64,000 nucleotides of DNA from Apium graveolens (taxonomy: Eukaryota; Streptophyta; Magnoliopsida; Apiales; Apiaceae): contig NC_133652.1 in the NCBI RefSeq assembly GCF_009905375.1, positions 121,355,797 through 121,419,796 on the forward strand. The letters run 5' to 3'. The translations under genes were made by a program, and so were the position numbers. Within the stretch, counting starts at the first letter, position 1, and every line of letters begins with the position of its first letter. The notes under the pieces were generated by a model. It was given only the letters and a program-made list of their open reading frames with translations. It was not told where the DNA came from and searched no databases. Positions 46,854-59,344 of the stretch are shown one piece after another.

Positions 46854-49800
46854 TGTAATAACCCCAATTTTTGGGAATTTTTGAAACCCTTATGAATAGT
46901 GTTTTTGCTGAATGAGAAAACTTTTCATGCCACGCTATGTAGGGGTTCTGTTATTGATCTTATGGGATATTATTAGTACTCTATGTGGTATATAAGTGTA
47001 TGTAAAGATCGTCAGAATCCAATTCCGAACACTTTGATTTTTCCCGGAAATCCACAATATACGGAGAGAATTGAGTATAAGGTAACAGGATAAAAAGGAT
47101 TTAAATTAAAGGATTATAAGAGAGGATCATAAAAGGAATACAATGTATTGAGAAAGGTTAAGGGAACCTAAGTAATAAGATCTTGGGTATGATCCTTCAA
47201 ACGATAAACGAGAACGAAAGTTAAGCGAACCGTATAACAGATCAGCGGTCATTAGGCAAACGATTAGGAAGTTAATCAAAGGGATTAATGGGAATGATGT
47301 CATCCAACCAATAGAAAGAAGACAAGGAAGGAAGGATGACATCATGAGGATGAGGTAAGCATGACATGGGAAGGAAGGAGGTGTGGTTGAATAAGGACCA
47401 CACAAATTCAAGGGCAAGGTAGTAATTTGCTAAATCAAATACAAAAATCAATCAACCAAGCAAATCATTTCATTTTCATCAAACAAAACACAAAATCCTC
47501 CATTCTTCATGAAGCTCTCGGGTGGTTTTCTTAAATTTTGAAAGTCCAAGCTCCTCCACTTATTATTTAGCAAGGTAATTATCCTAGCTTCTCCTAGTTA
47601 AGTTACATACTTCCTATAAGTTTAAGCTTCTAATTCCAAGCCAATCTTTTTCTATAAATCAAGGAAGAAGATGGTGAATAGTAACCTTCAAGAAATAACT
47701 TTAGGTTTCTTGGATTTTTATGAAAGATTAAGGTTATACAAGCAAGGATCAAGGTTCTTTTAGGCATTCAAAGCTCTTGGGTTGTGTTAGGAAGCTTCAA
47801 GGAGGTATAAACAACTTTCACCTTTAACTTATAGTTTGAACTTTGAGTTTTGATGAGTTTATGGATGGATTAATGTCTATATAGAAATATCCATGTATGT
47901 ATAGCAAGATCCATGTATGTTAGATAGTTGGGTTGGATTTGTGGTGATTTTGGATATGAATCTTGGTTAATGGTTAATGAATCTTAAGTTATGGATTAGT
48001 AGATCATGTTTGTGGTTGAATAAGTTGGAAAACCTTGAGATTATGGACTGACTTTGCCTTGATATAAGTTGTGTTTGATGTATTGATGATGGTTGGGTGG
48101 TTTATAGTGAATTGGTAAAGAATTGGAGTGGTATAAATATTGGTAATCGCGTAAACATAGCCGTCGTAATGTCCGATTTTCTTTGGACTGTTTTTGTGCA
48201 TAGCATTAGGACCCGAGAACCCCCTGCTAGATTGTGACCACTGCCATGTTTAGATAGCTCATGTTACGAGCTTCGTTTTGATATGTAGTTCGTTCGATTC
48301 CGATTTACGGTTTAGGAGAAACGACCGTTTCAAGTAACGGCGTTTCGCGAACGAAACTTTTTCCCTCGCCTTACTTTGAAATGTAGGTTAAAGACCAAAA
48401 AGGGTTAATTAATGCATGAAACATTTATGGTAAGTGTTTTAGGCAGTTGGTAAGTCACTCGCGAAGGAATCGCTTTAAAACTCGTAAAGGTTAAATTATT
48501 AAAAATGGTGGAGCCGAGGGTACCCGAGTGACTTAAGCGAATCAGTGAGCGCAAAACAAGCGTTAGAGTCTAAGTTAGTTAAAGTATAGATTCACAAGTG
48601 ACTTTGGTTTAATTCCAACTTACTTGTTGTTTATAGGTTACCAGACTCGTCCCGAGCCATTCGTAACCCCCAGTCGCTCAGGCAAGTATTCTATCCGATA
48701 CACTGTTGTTGTGATGTAAATGTATGTTTATGCATTATCTTGTGATATTGCATGATTGTTATTTAGCAAATGTTGCGATATATTGTAGCATGTGATATGG
48801 TATATATGCATGCCTGTTTTATATTCTTGAGATATATATCTGTTGGTTTATTTGATAATACCTATGCTAGAGGATAGTTGTATCTTGCATATACCCTTAG
48901 TATAGGGACTCAAAGGTGAAAATGTTTTCAAAAACCGGGAGTCGAGGATCCCGAGTAGATTTTATATATATGGATATGGATATTTATTTATATATATATT
49001 TATATATATATATGGTTATAGTTTTCCAAACTATTAATCGAATAAGATTTATTCGATAACTTTAAACTTTATTTTATTATTGAATATTATTTCGAATATT
49101 ATTCGAGGACTTATGACTCCTTTTATATTATTTATTGAATATTATTTGAATATTCATTCGAGGGCTTATGACTCTTTTATATTATTTATTGAATATTATT
49201 TGAATATTCATTTGAGGATGTATGACTCCTTTATTTTATTTAATGAATATTATTTATAATATTCATTCGAGGTATTATGACTCAGCTTATTTTATTTATT
49301 GAATATTATTTGAATATTCATTTGAGGATCTATGACTCCGATTATTTGCTGAGATATATTCTTTATTTTATTAAAGAATAAGGTGTTAATAATCAAACTT
49401 ATTTTCGATTATTCAACTAAAGATAATACTTTCATATAAGTATATCTTTGGTTATTTAATGTTTATTTCAAGTATAAGTTTTAATACTTCTACTTCTATT
49501 ATTTTTATAAAGATTATTCTTTATGGGAATATTATTTAATTAATAATATTCAGTCATTTTCTAAATATTCTGGGGACTGATTTACTTCATTAAATCAGCT
49601 TTACTCCAAACACTCTTTAAAGTGTTTTTGAGTCTTCAAAATGATTTTTAAAAGTCAGAGTGGATCCCAAAACTTTTTTTATATTTAAGATCTTCCTTTT
49701 AAGGGGATTTAAATACTCGCTCAAAACCTGGGGAATCCGGCTCTGTGGTGTATTTTATATTCGCAACGAGGTTGCAGTTTTGGTAAATGAATTGATTACT

Positions 49801-51112
49801 TGCCCAACGTTCGGGAAGTAAGCCCATCTAATTGAGTCGGCATAAGCGACAGGCCGGGGTACGGTCTATTATTGTGTAAGTGGCTGGGTGGCAGTCCATC
49901 AACGCGTGAGGGGCCGGGTAACGGTCTAGCGCGAGGTCCTAATGCGGCCAGGGTGATGACCGGTGAGGAATTCATCCATCTACAGTAGAAAAGGTTACTT
50001 ATTGGTATCTTTGCCTGATCAGCAAGATATCGGGTTTATGCCAAAATTCTTTTCCTTTCCCAAAATTCATTGGATGTTTCAAACTCTGTTCATACTTTAC
50101 ATAACAGAGGTTCCAGGAAATGTTTAAAGGGGTATATATGTGTGGATATATATATATCGGGACTAAAGAAAGTATCTCATAACTTTTTCATTCAATAATA
50201 TTTCAAAGATTGAATCTATTCAAGTCTTATCTTGTGGTCTCATCAGTGGGATGAACTTTTGAAATTGATTGTAACTTGAACGGTGGTAGTTCAAGTAGTA
50301 TTTGGGAATGATATAAGTGTAGTGAAGTATTTGGTAACTTCATCTTTTAAACTTATATCTAACTAATAATTGTCTTATGTATGACAAAGATTTTCAGAAA
50401 AACGTTGAGACAAGGTTAGATATATGAGATCACCTTGCAACGATATTTTTTTATATACAGTTATACACTGGGATTTTGTGTATATTATACATGGAAGAGG
50501 ACTTCCAATATTTTGAAAAGTATATATGTATATATATATACTGAATATTTTGCGACTTCATCGCATTAAGTTATCAACTTGGTTCATTTCTTTTGACCAA
50601 GACTTTCATGAGTATTATGAGTAGACTCATATATTGTTAATCATTATACATATTATTTTGGTGGGCTTGCTGCTCACCCTTGCTTTCTTCTTTCATCACA
50701 CAACATCAGATAGATAAGATGAACAGGACCAAGCTCCCAATTCGCGAGCGGATAGGAAGCGCTCCGCAGCTTCCTATAGGCATTGAAGTCACTGTAGCTG
50801 AGGTAGGGAACTACCAATAGACTAGGCTTCAACTTTTGATGTACCAGATTTACGTATACTTATGAATTGTAATAATGGCAAAGAAATGTAAATTTATTCA
50901 GAACCCTTTTAAGGTGTATTGACTTATAATTGTGGAATAAAACGACTTGTGATTATTTGTGGATGTTCATCTCTGAGACTATAACGTGTGGTGTGTGTTT
51001 ATTGTGGGGTCACAGTACAGAGTAGTTGATTGTGTATTAAGATTGGGTGTTATTAAGGGAAATGGATCTCGTGACAACCCGGATCCCCGACCCCGGATCT
51101 GGGGGTGTTACA
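46854..51112 (+). repeat. 3' LTR of E1 (4.26 kb)
   Basis: Nearly identical partner of 36832-41092. Differences I can see include CCCGGG/CTTGGG near 47183, TTAGG/TTAGT near 47703, GTTCC/GTTTC near 50111 and a shorter T-run near 49674. Confidence 0.95.
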
Positions 51113-52428
51113 TATATTGGATCCTGCTGAAATTCAAATAGTATGTATTGGTGCTGATGGGGTTGGCATGGCGTTCAAAGGCGACGGCTGTTTATTAAAT
51201 AAATAAAAAAAGGCTGCTAGAAGACATAAACGTGCGAAGGACCGCGCGGCTGGCTAGCGCGCGTGAGGGTCACGCGCTCCTGTGTCACGCGCAGCGCGTG
51301 TCAGACACGCGGTCAACTGGTCAGCGCTGACGCTGACGTCATCAGATGACATCACACTGACGTCAGCTCAGCTGTCAGGGCGTGTGCGCGTGTGGGCAAG
51401 TGGCTGAGTGTCAGTTACGTGCCTGACGGCGCGTGTGCGCGTATTGGCGCGTCAGGTCCCTTCTTGAGACGCGTGAGGGTGCATGGGGAGCCCGTTTGGA
51501 GCGTTCTTGGTGCCGTTGGATTCATTTTTTCGAGACGCATCTAATGGTATATTAAATTATTTTTTCTGAAATTGTTTCAGACTGTTTATAACTAACAGTA
51601 GTGTTTTAAAGTTGTTTTTAATTATTTTAATTACTTTTAAATGCTTCATGTGATACATAGAGATGTATATTGCTTAGAGTAATATGCTACATGATTTAAC
51701 ATGACTACCTTTACATTTATTCATGCTTATATATGTGATATATGCTTAAGTTATCATGCAATGATAGATTTAGGTGAACTTAATTAACATAAGGCGTATG
51801 TTAGACAATCTAGTATAGTGAAATTGTTTCATGACCTTAATATAAATATTATGAATACAATCATGAGATTCTTGTGTTTATGAAACACGTAATTAAATAT
51901 GAATTTTCAATATTGAGAGAAAGGATGATTCTGTCAAAAACAGATTTCGATCTGTAAGAAAGGGGTATTAAGTGACGCCTCTTGACAATGCTCCCCCCGA
52001 TCTGGGAATCATCTGATTATCGATTATTGATTTGAAATATTTAATTTAAAAGGAAGAATCTCTTTATAATATGATTATGATTGTAACATAATATAATCCC
52101 TCTAAAATTAAATAATATCAAGTAATAATTGGCCAATGACACAACGAGCTTGTGTCGGTCAAAGCCTTCCAACATGGTAGAAAGTAGTTCTTATTTTTAA
52201 ATCATTGTCGTTTCGTGCTGCAGCCGAGGGCTTTGATTTCGAAATAAGAAATACTTGTCTATTACATAGAGATGTGTACATTGAATTAGAATCTAAAGGT
52301 CGTTACGTGCTGCAGCCATGGGCCGTTGAGGACTGATTCAATTGTACGAAATGTTGGGTTAGACTTGACTTAGAATATTGAGTCTGTCGTGCTACAGTCG
52401 TGACTCAATTATTCAAGAGGCTAAAGTT
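51113..52428 (+). other. second Angela leader, right part (truncated)
   Basis: Resumes the leader after E1 (match to 13459 onward, GGATCCTGCTGAAATTC). It lacks the solo LTR: the single AGGGT at 51266-51270 is the empty site. It follows the first leader to about 16408, including three GTGCTACAG/GTGCTGCAG words, and is cut at 52428 by a SIRE-type LTR. No gag follows. Confidence 0.9.
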
Positions 52429-53481
52429 TGTTGTGCATATGTTGTGTACTTGATGATTTCATAAAAAAAACATCTAAGTAGATTTTACTTAGTGAAATAA
52501 TGTAGCACTCGACTGATGAGAATTATAGTCCCGACGGATAACTCATTATAGTCCCGACGGATGTTAACTTATTATCCATCGAGTGAGTAGCTTATGCAAT
52601 AATGAGTCTGTAGCACAGTTTTGTATACATCATTGTATAGATTCTGTAGTAGCCTATAAGTCATGTTGACTTTAACTAGATATGCATAATAGGTTGATTA
52701 ATTGTATATAAATGATATCTTGTAATTCTGCATAAGTGAAATGAAGTCAAGTGCCAAAATAGCTACCGACGGATGATTAACAAAGCCATCGACGGATGAT
52801 CAAATGACTATCAACGGATGTTTAATATAGCAGTCGACGGATGATCAATGAAGCCATCAACGGATGTTCAGAAAGTCGACGGATGATCATATATCCAACA
52901 AATATTCATAAAGTCCAACGGATGATCATATAAAGAATTCAAACAGCAGTTGAACAGTGAAAACTGAGCACAGCCGTCGAGATGTATACAAATCTACTGT
53001 GGAAGCCCATTAACTGGGTAATAGAGGATGAAAAGTAGCAAAGCTTAAGACTGATAGTTTTTATAATTATTTAGTCTTTTTGACTTTGTAATCTTGGTAA
53101 TATATAAACCAAGAACGTAGCAAATAAAAGCAGACAACTGAGATACAAAAAGAGAGAAATCTTTGTAAGCAAAATCCTTAGCATTTCCCTGTATTCTCAA
53201 TAGTTCGATTTGTAAGAAGCTGTGAGCATTCTTGCACACAGAGTCCTCTCGATATATAATATATATCTCTGGTGGAATTGTTTAAATCCACCAGAAAGTT
53301 TTTAAAGACTCTTGTTTTTAATTACTTATGTTTTGATTCAATTTAGTTTCTATTCCTCATTGTGTTAATCAAAACACTTATATCTATATTCGAGTTGAAC
53401 ACTTTTATTTCGAGAAAAAGGTTCAAGAATTCCATTCAACCCCCCTTCTGTAATTTTTGCTATATTGTTAAGGGACTAACA
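52429..53481 (+). repeat. SIRE-type copia 5' LTR
   Basis: 1053 bases from TGTTGTGCATATGTTG to AGGGACTAACA, followed by a PBS. The U3 part (52520-52930) carries many CGACGGATG-type words. A TATATAAAC box is at 53101-53109. The five bases before it are AAGTT. Confidence 0.88.
52520..52935 (+). repeat. CGACGGATG motif array in LTR U3
   Basis: About ten irregularly spaced copies of C(G/A)ACGGATG, several extended to CGACGGATGATCA and two to TCCCGACGGAT. The same word makes the minisatellite at 705-822. Confidence 0.85.
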
Positions 53482-53483
53482 AT

Positions 53484-53495
53484 TGGTATCAGAGC
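53484..53495 (+). other. primer-binding site of SIRE-type element
   Basis: TGGTATCAGAGC two bases after the LTR end. Confidence 0.9.
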
Positions 53496-53542
53496 AAGCT
53501 CTTAATCTACAAAGAGTTTAAAGATCAAAACAATTCAGCAAG

Positions 53543-55100
53543 ATGAACAAGAAAGACGTTGGAGTCAAGATTCCTTTTCTAGATAAAGATAATTACCATC
53601 ATTGGAAGATAAAGATGCATCTTCATATGCTTTCTCAAGATGAGGCCTATGTGGACTGCATAGAAAGAGGTCCTCATGTTCCAATGAGAGCTGCAACAGG
53701 AAACGAGCCATCAGTTCCCAAGCCAAGGTACAAATGGTTTGATCCTGGACATTGAACAAGTCAGGAAGGACAAAAAGGCCATGAACATTCTGTTCAATGG
53801 AGTTGATGCAGACATGTTTGACAACATTATTAACTGCAAAACTGCCAAGAAAGTCTGGGATACTATACAGATAATCTGTGATGGCACCGAGCAAGTTAGA
53901 GAAAATAAAATACAGCTCTTGATTCAGCAATATGAGCATTTTCACAATGAGGAAAGTGAGTCACTCACTGACATTTTTAGTAGATTCCAAAAACTACTAA
54001 ATGCTCTTAAGTTGCATGGAAGAGTCTATCAGACTAAAGACTCCAATCTGAAATTCCTTAGATCTCTTCCAAAGGAATGGAAACCAATGACAGTCTCATG
54101 AAGAAACTCACAAGATTATAAAGAGTTTACTTTGGAGAGACTGTATGGCATCCTGAAGACCTATGAGCTTGAGATAGAGTAGGATGAAAGGATGGAGAGA
54201 GGAAAGAAGAAAGGAGGATCCATTACACTAGTTGCTGATTTGGAAAAGGAGAAGGAAGTGAAGATGGAAGCTGTTGAGTCAACATCTAAGGTCTGTGAAA
54301 GCAAGGGCAAGGGGATTGCAGTAGAAAGTGAAGATTCATTGAGTCAAGATGACATGGAGGACATTGATGAGCACCTAGCATTTCTTTCCAGGATATTTGC
54401 CAAGCTCAAGTTTAAGAAGAACTTTGGAGCAGCCAAGCCAAATAGAAACATGGTGGATAAGTCAAAATTCAAATGTTTCAAATGTGGCTTGGCAGGGCAT
54501 TTTGCAAATGAGTGTAGAAAGTCAGATTCCAGTAAGAAAAGGTTTGAGTCTGTGGATTATAAGCAAAAAAACTTTGATCTACTTAAAGAAAAGGAAAGGG
54601 CTTTTATTACACAAGAGAATGACTGGGCAGCAGATGGTTTGGATGAAGATGAAGATGTCAGCTATGTCAATCTAGCCCTAATGGCCAAGTCTGATGAAAC
54701 AGAGACAAGTTCCTCAAGAAATCAGGTAATTACTACAAACCTTGCACATTTATCTAAAGCTGAGTGTAATGATGCCATAAATGACATGTCTACAGAATTA
54801 TATCATTTGCGTGTTACACTTAAGTCTCTTACTAAAGAAAATGCTAAAATCAAAGAAAATAACTTGTTTTTAAGTGAGAGGAATAATGTGCTTGAATCTC
54901 AGTTTGTTGATTTTGAGATACTAAGGATTGAGTGTAAGATTGCCAATGAGGAATTAACTGAGTCCTTGAAAAAGGAAGAGATTTTAAAGAAGCAGCTCGA
55001 GCGTGAACAAGAGGTGATTAAAGCATGGAAAACATCCAGGGATGTTCATGCTCAAATCACAAAAGTTCAAGGAATTGAGTCTTTTGTGATGAAGCCTGGA
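53543..55100 (+). pseudogene. SIRE-type gag, broken, cut by assembly gap
   Basis: Starts at the ATG at 53543 (MNKKDVGVKIPFLDKDNYHH), the typical copia gag opening with a WKIKMHLHML block. A one-base insertion near 53749 shifts the frame. The gag domain continues (KAMNILFNGVDADMFDNI, KKVWDTIQIICDGTEQVREN, LTDIFSRFQKLLNALKLHG, LRSLPKEWKPMT) to a stop at 54099-54101, with another near 54180. From 54192 the frame is open: zinc knuckle CFKCGLAGHFANEC at about 54475-54515, AFITQENDWAADG, and a long coiled-coil-like region (about 54760-55030). The gap removes the rest. Extended coiled-coil gags are typical of SIRE elements. Confidence 0.88.
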
Positions 55101-55200
55101 NNNNNNNNNNNNNNNNNNNNNNNNNNNNNNNNNNNNNNNNNNNNNNNNNNNNNNNNNNNNNNNNNNNNNNNNNNNNNNNNNNNNNNNNNNNNNNNNNNNN
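55101..55200. other. assembly gap (100 N)
   Basis: Exactly 100 N, the usual placeholder for a gap of unknown length. The polyprotein and most of a 3' LTR could lie in it. Confidence 0.98.
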
Positions 55201-55465
55201 CAGTTGTGAGCAATTCTGCACACAGAGTCCTCTCGATATATTATATATATCTCTGGTGGAATTGTTTAAATCCACCAGAAAGTTTTTAAAGACTCTTGTT
55301 TTTAATTACTTATGTTTTGATTCATTCAAGTTTATATTCCGCATTGTGCTAATCAAAACAGATATATCAATAATCGAGTTGAACATTTTTATTTCAAGAA
55401 AAAGGTTCAAGAATTCCATTCAACCCCCCTTCTGTAATTCTTGCTATATTGTTAAGGGACTAACA
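55201..55465 (+). repeat. SIRE-type LTR, 3' fragment
   Basis: Matches 53217-53481 of the 5' LTR with a few changes and ends AGGGACTAACA. No PBS follows, so it is the outer end of a 3' LTR or a solo LTR. The next five bases, GTATT, do not match the AAGTT before 52429. Confidence 0.88.
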
Positions 55466-55740
55466 GTATTACTTAAGTCTGTAAAAGTGTCAATAGATTA
55501 AACTGGAGTATTTTTCTGTAAACAATCTCAAGCCTAAGAATAAACTCTGGAAGAAGATCATGAAGATCATGCCTCAGAGACAATGTGAAGAAGCTTGGAG
55601 TTGAATAAATATGTTTTGAGAAAATCATTCTAAGTCAAGAAATCTACAAGTCACAGATTAAGTCTTATAGAGAAGTCATTCGAGAACTCCAGAATGACTT
55701 ATCGACAAGTCAAAAATAGCTTATAGAGAAGTGTGTCTGG
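55466..55740 (+). repeat. copia-like LTR remnant, left part
   Basis: Contains words such as ATTCGAGAACTCC and TATCGACAAGTCAAAA that recur in the array at 60055-60260. It is interpreted as one LTR split by the gypsy fragment between. The exact join near 55740 is uncertain. Confidence 0.5.
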
Positions 55741-56333
55741 ACATAAGTGTAGTCCTCACTCAATTGAGATAAAGTAGGAATAGAGATAGTGTTAAATCCT
55801 GAATTAATTTAGTACATTGAGAGGGTGATGGTGTACTCGAGAAAGAGTTGAAACGACTCGAAATGTATAAAGAGAGAAAGCGGACTCTCATCGAAAGAGT
55901 ATGAATATATAGAAGGAGGATCGGGATATAGGTGAAAGCTTTACCCTGACAGAGATTGGGTAAGTTGAACAGAAGGGACAAGTTGAGTCCTCAATATAGT
56001 AAGTCATTCGCGGTATTGGTAAATATAAGTATGGTTGCCATAAGTTGACGTGGCTGCTGCAGTTGCAGTATATATATATATAATGTGTTTTGCATGTCAA
56101 TATTAAGTTGATATATAACTGATTCGGAATCAAGCCATTAAATAGAAGTCAATGGGCTCTCATCCAAATTTGTTCTGCGCGGAATGATCAATCCAAATCC
56201 TAGATGTCTATAGTGAGTATGCCTTGAATAGGTCTTTGAGTTGAAGAGTCTACCTAAAAGTTAGAGTCAGATGTGCTTGACAAATATCCTCACTTGTTTA
56301 GTTAGATCAGATTCTGAGGACAGAATCTTTTAA
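55741..56333 (+). pseudogene. gypsy integrase tail, heavily decayed
   Basis: In one frame around 55930-56020 the segment KALP.QRLGKLNRRDKLSPQY with FAVL matches the WKGLTRFGNKGKLSPRYVGP / FEIL block of G1. A VFCMSILS stretch near 56085 matches VFHISMLK, and TNILTCLV near 56285 aligns with the YPHLF end. This is the C-terminal module of a gypsy integrase, with stops throughout. The 5' part of the element is absent. Confidence 0.6.
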
Positions 56334-56344
56334 GGGGGGAAGGA
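56334..56344 (+). other. polypurine tract of the third long-LTR gypsy
   Basis: GGGGGGAAGGA, preceded by TTCTGAGGACAGAATC, the same sequence found before the tract of G1. Confidence 0.8.
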
Positions 56345-57570
56345 TATAACGACTCGTATATTCTATTATTATTTAAATGTGTAATTATGGAATAAATAAT
56401 TAAATAAAATATTTGTGTGGGTTCAGTCAGTAGGTTATTACTCTGTCACTATATGTATGTGATTACTAGTGCATGAAATTGAATTGCGTGGTTAATTAAT
56501 GAATTGTATGATTTTGGATCGTTGTTAATAATGGTATTATTGCAGTTTTATTTCCATAAATACTTGGATTGTCTCTAAAATTATTTTTATGACTTTATAA
56601 TTTCAATAATTATTTTTAGGACTTTATAAAATTGAGAAATCAATATTTCATTAATTATTTATTTTTAAATGATTTTCTGAGTGTGTTTAATGGTAAAATC
56701 CATATTTAATTATGGAAATCTTCAAAAATTATGAAACTTATATTTTATTAAGTTCGTATTATTCTGAGAATTTAAAAATTATTTTGGGAATTTTCGGAGT
56801 TAGTTTCACCCGCGCGTCGATTCGTTTAGTTGAGAAAAGCGGGTATCAATTTCATTTCAGAAATTATTTTAAAATTATGAAATTTATGTTTTTATTAACT
56901 TCGGGATAATTATAATATTTTAAAAATGTTTTTCGTAATTTCTTGAATTTATCTTAAGTGCAAATCTGCTCGTTACTCGTAAATTTCGGGTGTGTCGTGC
57001 GACCCAAAAATATTTTAAAGATTACGGAAAATTTTATTTTATTAGTTATGAATTATTTTGGGAACTTTAAGATTAGTTTGGAATTATTTTAATTTGTTTT
57101 ATCCACAAATGATATCGTTAAATTGCAGTTAGAGGGGTAGAAACTAGTTCTTTTGCATCAATAGTACATGTCAAAATATTTATACGTGTCTATCTCTCGT
57201 GAATTGGCAGACACGTGTTTGTTTCACAGATATGTTTTTCCCTTTTCTCTCTAAGCAGCATCAATCTCTCTGAACTCTCTCATCCAATCTCTCTTGGTCA
57301 ATCCCTCTCTTCACTCTTTCTTTCCCACGATTCCCTATTTTTCTGTTTTGTTCCTCTGATTTTCGGTAAGCACTGTTTCCTTCTTTTCCGGTCAGTCGTC
57401 GGCCTATCTCCAGCGCACTTGCCGCCCTTTTCTTCTCCGGTTCTGTGTTCTGTTTCGGCCATAAGGTTTTGGTTCAGACAACGAATCGATTTATATATAT
57501 ATACAGGCATACGCGTGTATATTATAGTTGGGTTGTGTCTGTTGCTTTGGTGATTGTTGTTTCGGTTACT

Positions 57571-57617
57571 ACCTCTCGGAAATTTTCGGTTACTACCTCT
57601 CGGAATTTCCGAGAGGT
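57571..57617 (+). repeat. perfect inverted repeat with extra arm copy
   Basis: ACCTCTCGGAA at 57595-57605, one T, then its exact reverse complement TTCCGAGAGGT to 57617. A further direct copy of the arm lies at 57571-57581. Confidence 0.9.
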
Positions 57618-59344
57618 GTGGTGGCCTTGTGCAGCGCGTAAGCGCGTGATTCTGTGATGTTGGTGTTGTTACTTTGGTTCTATTGTTCCCTGATTTTTCC
57701 TACTTTCCGGTTGCCACCAGCTCTGTCCGGCGAGGCGACCGCGTGTCCCTATTTATTTGTTTTGCGCATGTACTGTTGCCCTGTTGTGCGTGTATTATGT
57801 TGGATTTTAGAAATTCTCTGCAGAAATTTTATTGAATATTTTAGTGATATTAATTGAAAGGTGTGTGAGGAATTAATATTTATCGGTGAAAATTTGTGTT
57901 GGAAACCCGACGAATTCGGGCACCCGCGAATTTTCGCTGCCGTCGGCGATGAGCTTCGGCGAGCCGACGGTGGACTGTGATGATACAATCTGAGTCCTAC
58001 GGATAAAAACATAAAATACAAATAATAATAATAATAATAATTAATTAGTTGGTTTAAACAGGTGGTTGGGAATTTGTAAAATTGGATTGCATGACTGGTT
58101 GAATGATGATTGCCAGCTGTTGTTGAATTAATTGTTGTGATTGACGTCGAATTGTTCGACGGGTAGGCCGATAAACAGAGGAGGTGCTGCCCGAATTTTT
58201 GGAAATTAAATTCAGAAATTCGGGACATACCCTATAATTATCGGAATGTCGAACGAGTATAAATAAGTATATCCATATATTCTGTGCGAAACTTGACTGT
58301 ACGATGTGATGAACTATTTTGCCAAATTGATAACCCCGATTTCGTAAAAAAAATTCGAGTATGTGTATATCTGGAAGCGAACATCAAAACGATTTCTCGA
58401 GAACGTGAACCCTGACTATTGGATGTGTTATTGTATTGTAAAAATGTATATAATTACGAGTCGAGTTTGAATATCGTTGGGTAGAATTGGTGTTGAGGAT
58501 ATGTCAAGCATACCTAGACGTCTAACGTAGAGTATTTCGGCTCTGTAGGTTCTAGTCGAAGGACTCAAGAATTGAAGTCGAACTAAAGATAACCTAGTGA
58601 TCAGTCGACAAGCGCAAAGAGGTTCCTAAGCGAAGGACCTGAAGGTTGAAGTCGGATCCAGGATATTCTGATAGTAAGGCAATAAAGCCGAGTGTTCAAG
58701 TTAGTCCAAGGTCGATCGGTAGTAGTGGTATAGCTCTGCAAGAAAAGTACCCCTGACCATTCTTTTATGGTTCAGTGTATATGAATAGCTAAATGTTTTA
58801 TTCTCGTAATGGAACAAAAATGTTTTAAGTTACGTATCCCCCGTATTTGAAAATGTTGTTTAAAATTATGTTTTGGGGAAAAGTAACTTCTGAAAACACC
58901 TATCTCTAAACGTGATTTAAAAATGAAAAGAGTATTTGAATAGTGTGCTGTAACAGATTGGTTTTAAAAAGAGATAGGTGACAGTGATTTTGAAAACTGG
59001 ATAAAGAAAATGTTTTGATCCACCTATGTCGTGGAATTTTGGAAAGAGACAAAAAGGGAATTCAGTTGATCTATTGGAGTTGCGTAAGAGGCCCGTTATT
59101 CGGTAACGGCCCAGCATGAGGTTGCGTAAGTGGCTAATTGGGTTGTGCATTCTGTTTAACCGATTAGTCCAGCGTGGGGGAAAGACCTAGCTAGTCTCTT
59201 CCCAAGTTCCGGAACACATTCTATTTCTGGACGGCCACTAGTCGCTTTCCGGTGAGGGTAGACTGATCAGCTATCTTCACCCGTTAAACGTCCAATAGAT
59301 TTGATTGATTCAGTTTTGAAACTATTTAATAAAGTAAAGTGATT

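Larger units (their letters stand above)
36832..51112 (+). mobile_element. gypsy element E1, 14.3 kb, young LTRs and dead interior
   Basis: Complete insertion from TGTAATAACCCC to GGGGTGTTACA, flanked by a perfect five-base duplication TATAT at 36827-36831 and 51113-51117. LTRs 36832-41092 and 46854-51112 are nearly identical; by eye I count about eight substitutions and one poly-T length change. PBS at 41097-41108, polypurine tract at 46841-46853. The interior has an intact leader ORF, then decayed gag and integrase. Reverse transcriptase is not recognisable. The size and structure recall the LARD class of non-autonomous elements. Confidence 0.93.
11462..52428 (+). mobile_element. Angela-type copia complex, LTR-body-LTR-leader, nested
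   Basis: Parts in order: LTR1 11462-13152, PBS, long leader (with a solo LTR), gag-pol 16694-20616, PPT, LTR2 (20631-21415 plus 35619-36518, split by E2), then a second PBS 36520-36531 and a second leader (36519-36831 plus 51113-52428, split by E1) that matches the first leader and is cut by a SIRE-type LTR at 52429. A normal element ends after LTR2, so LTR2 is shared by one whole body and the start of another. Angela is inferred from 1.7-kb LTRs and RNase H motifs. Confidence 0.85.

Noticed and set aside
52520..52935. CRISPR-like repeat array
   Set aside because: Repeat words are short (9-13 bases), unevenly spaced and sit in the U3 part of a plant LTR.
57215..57860. Hydrophobic short frames in the gypsy LTR that might be a host gene
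   Set aside because: They lie in a CT-rich, promoter-like leader within a bounded LTR, and have no recognisable domain.
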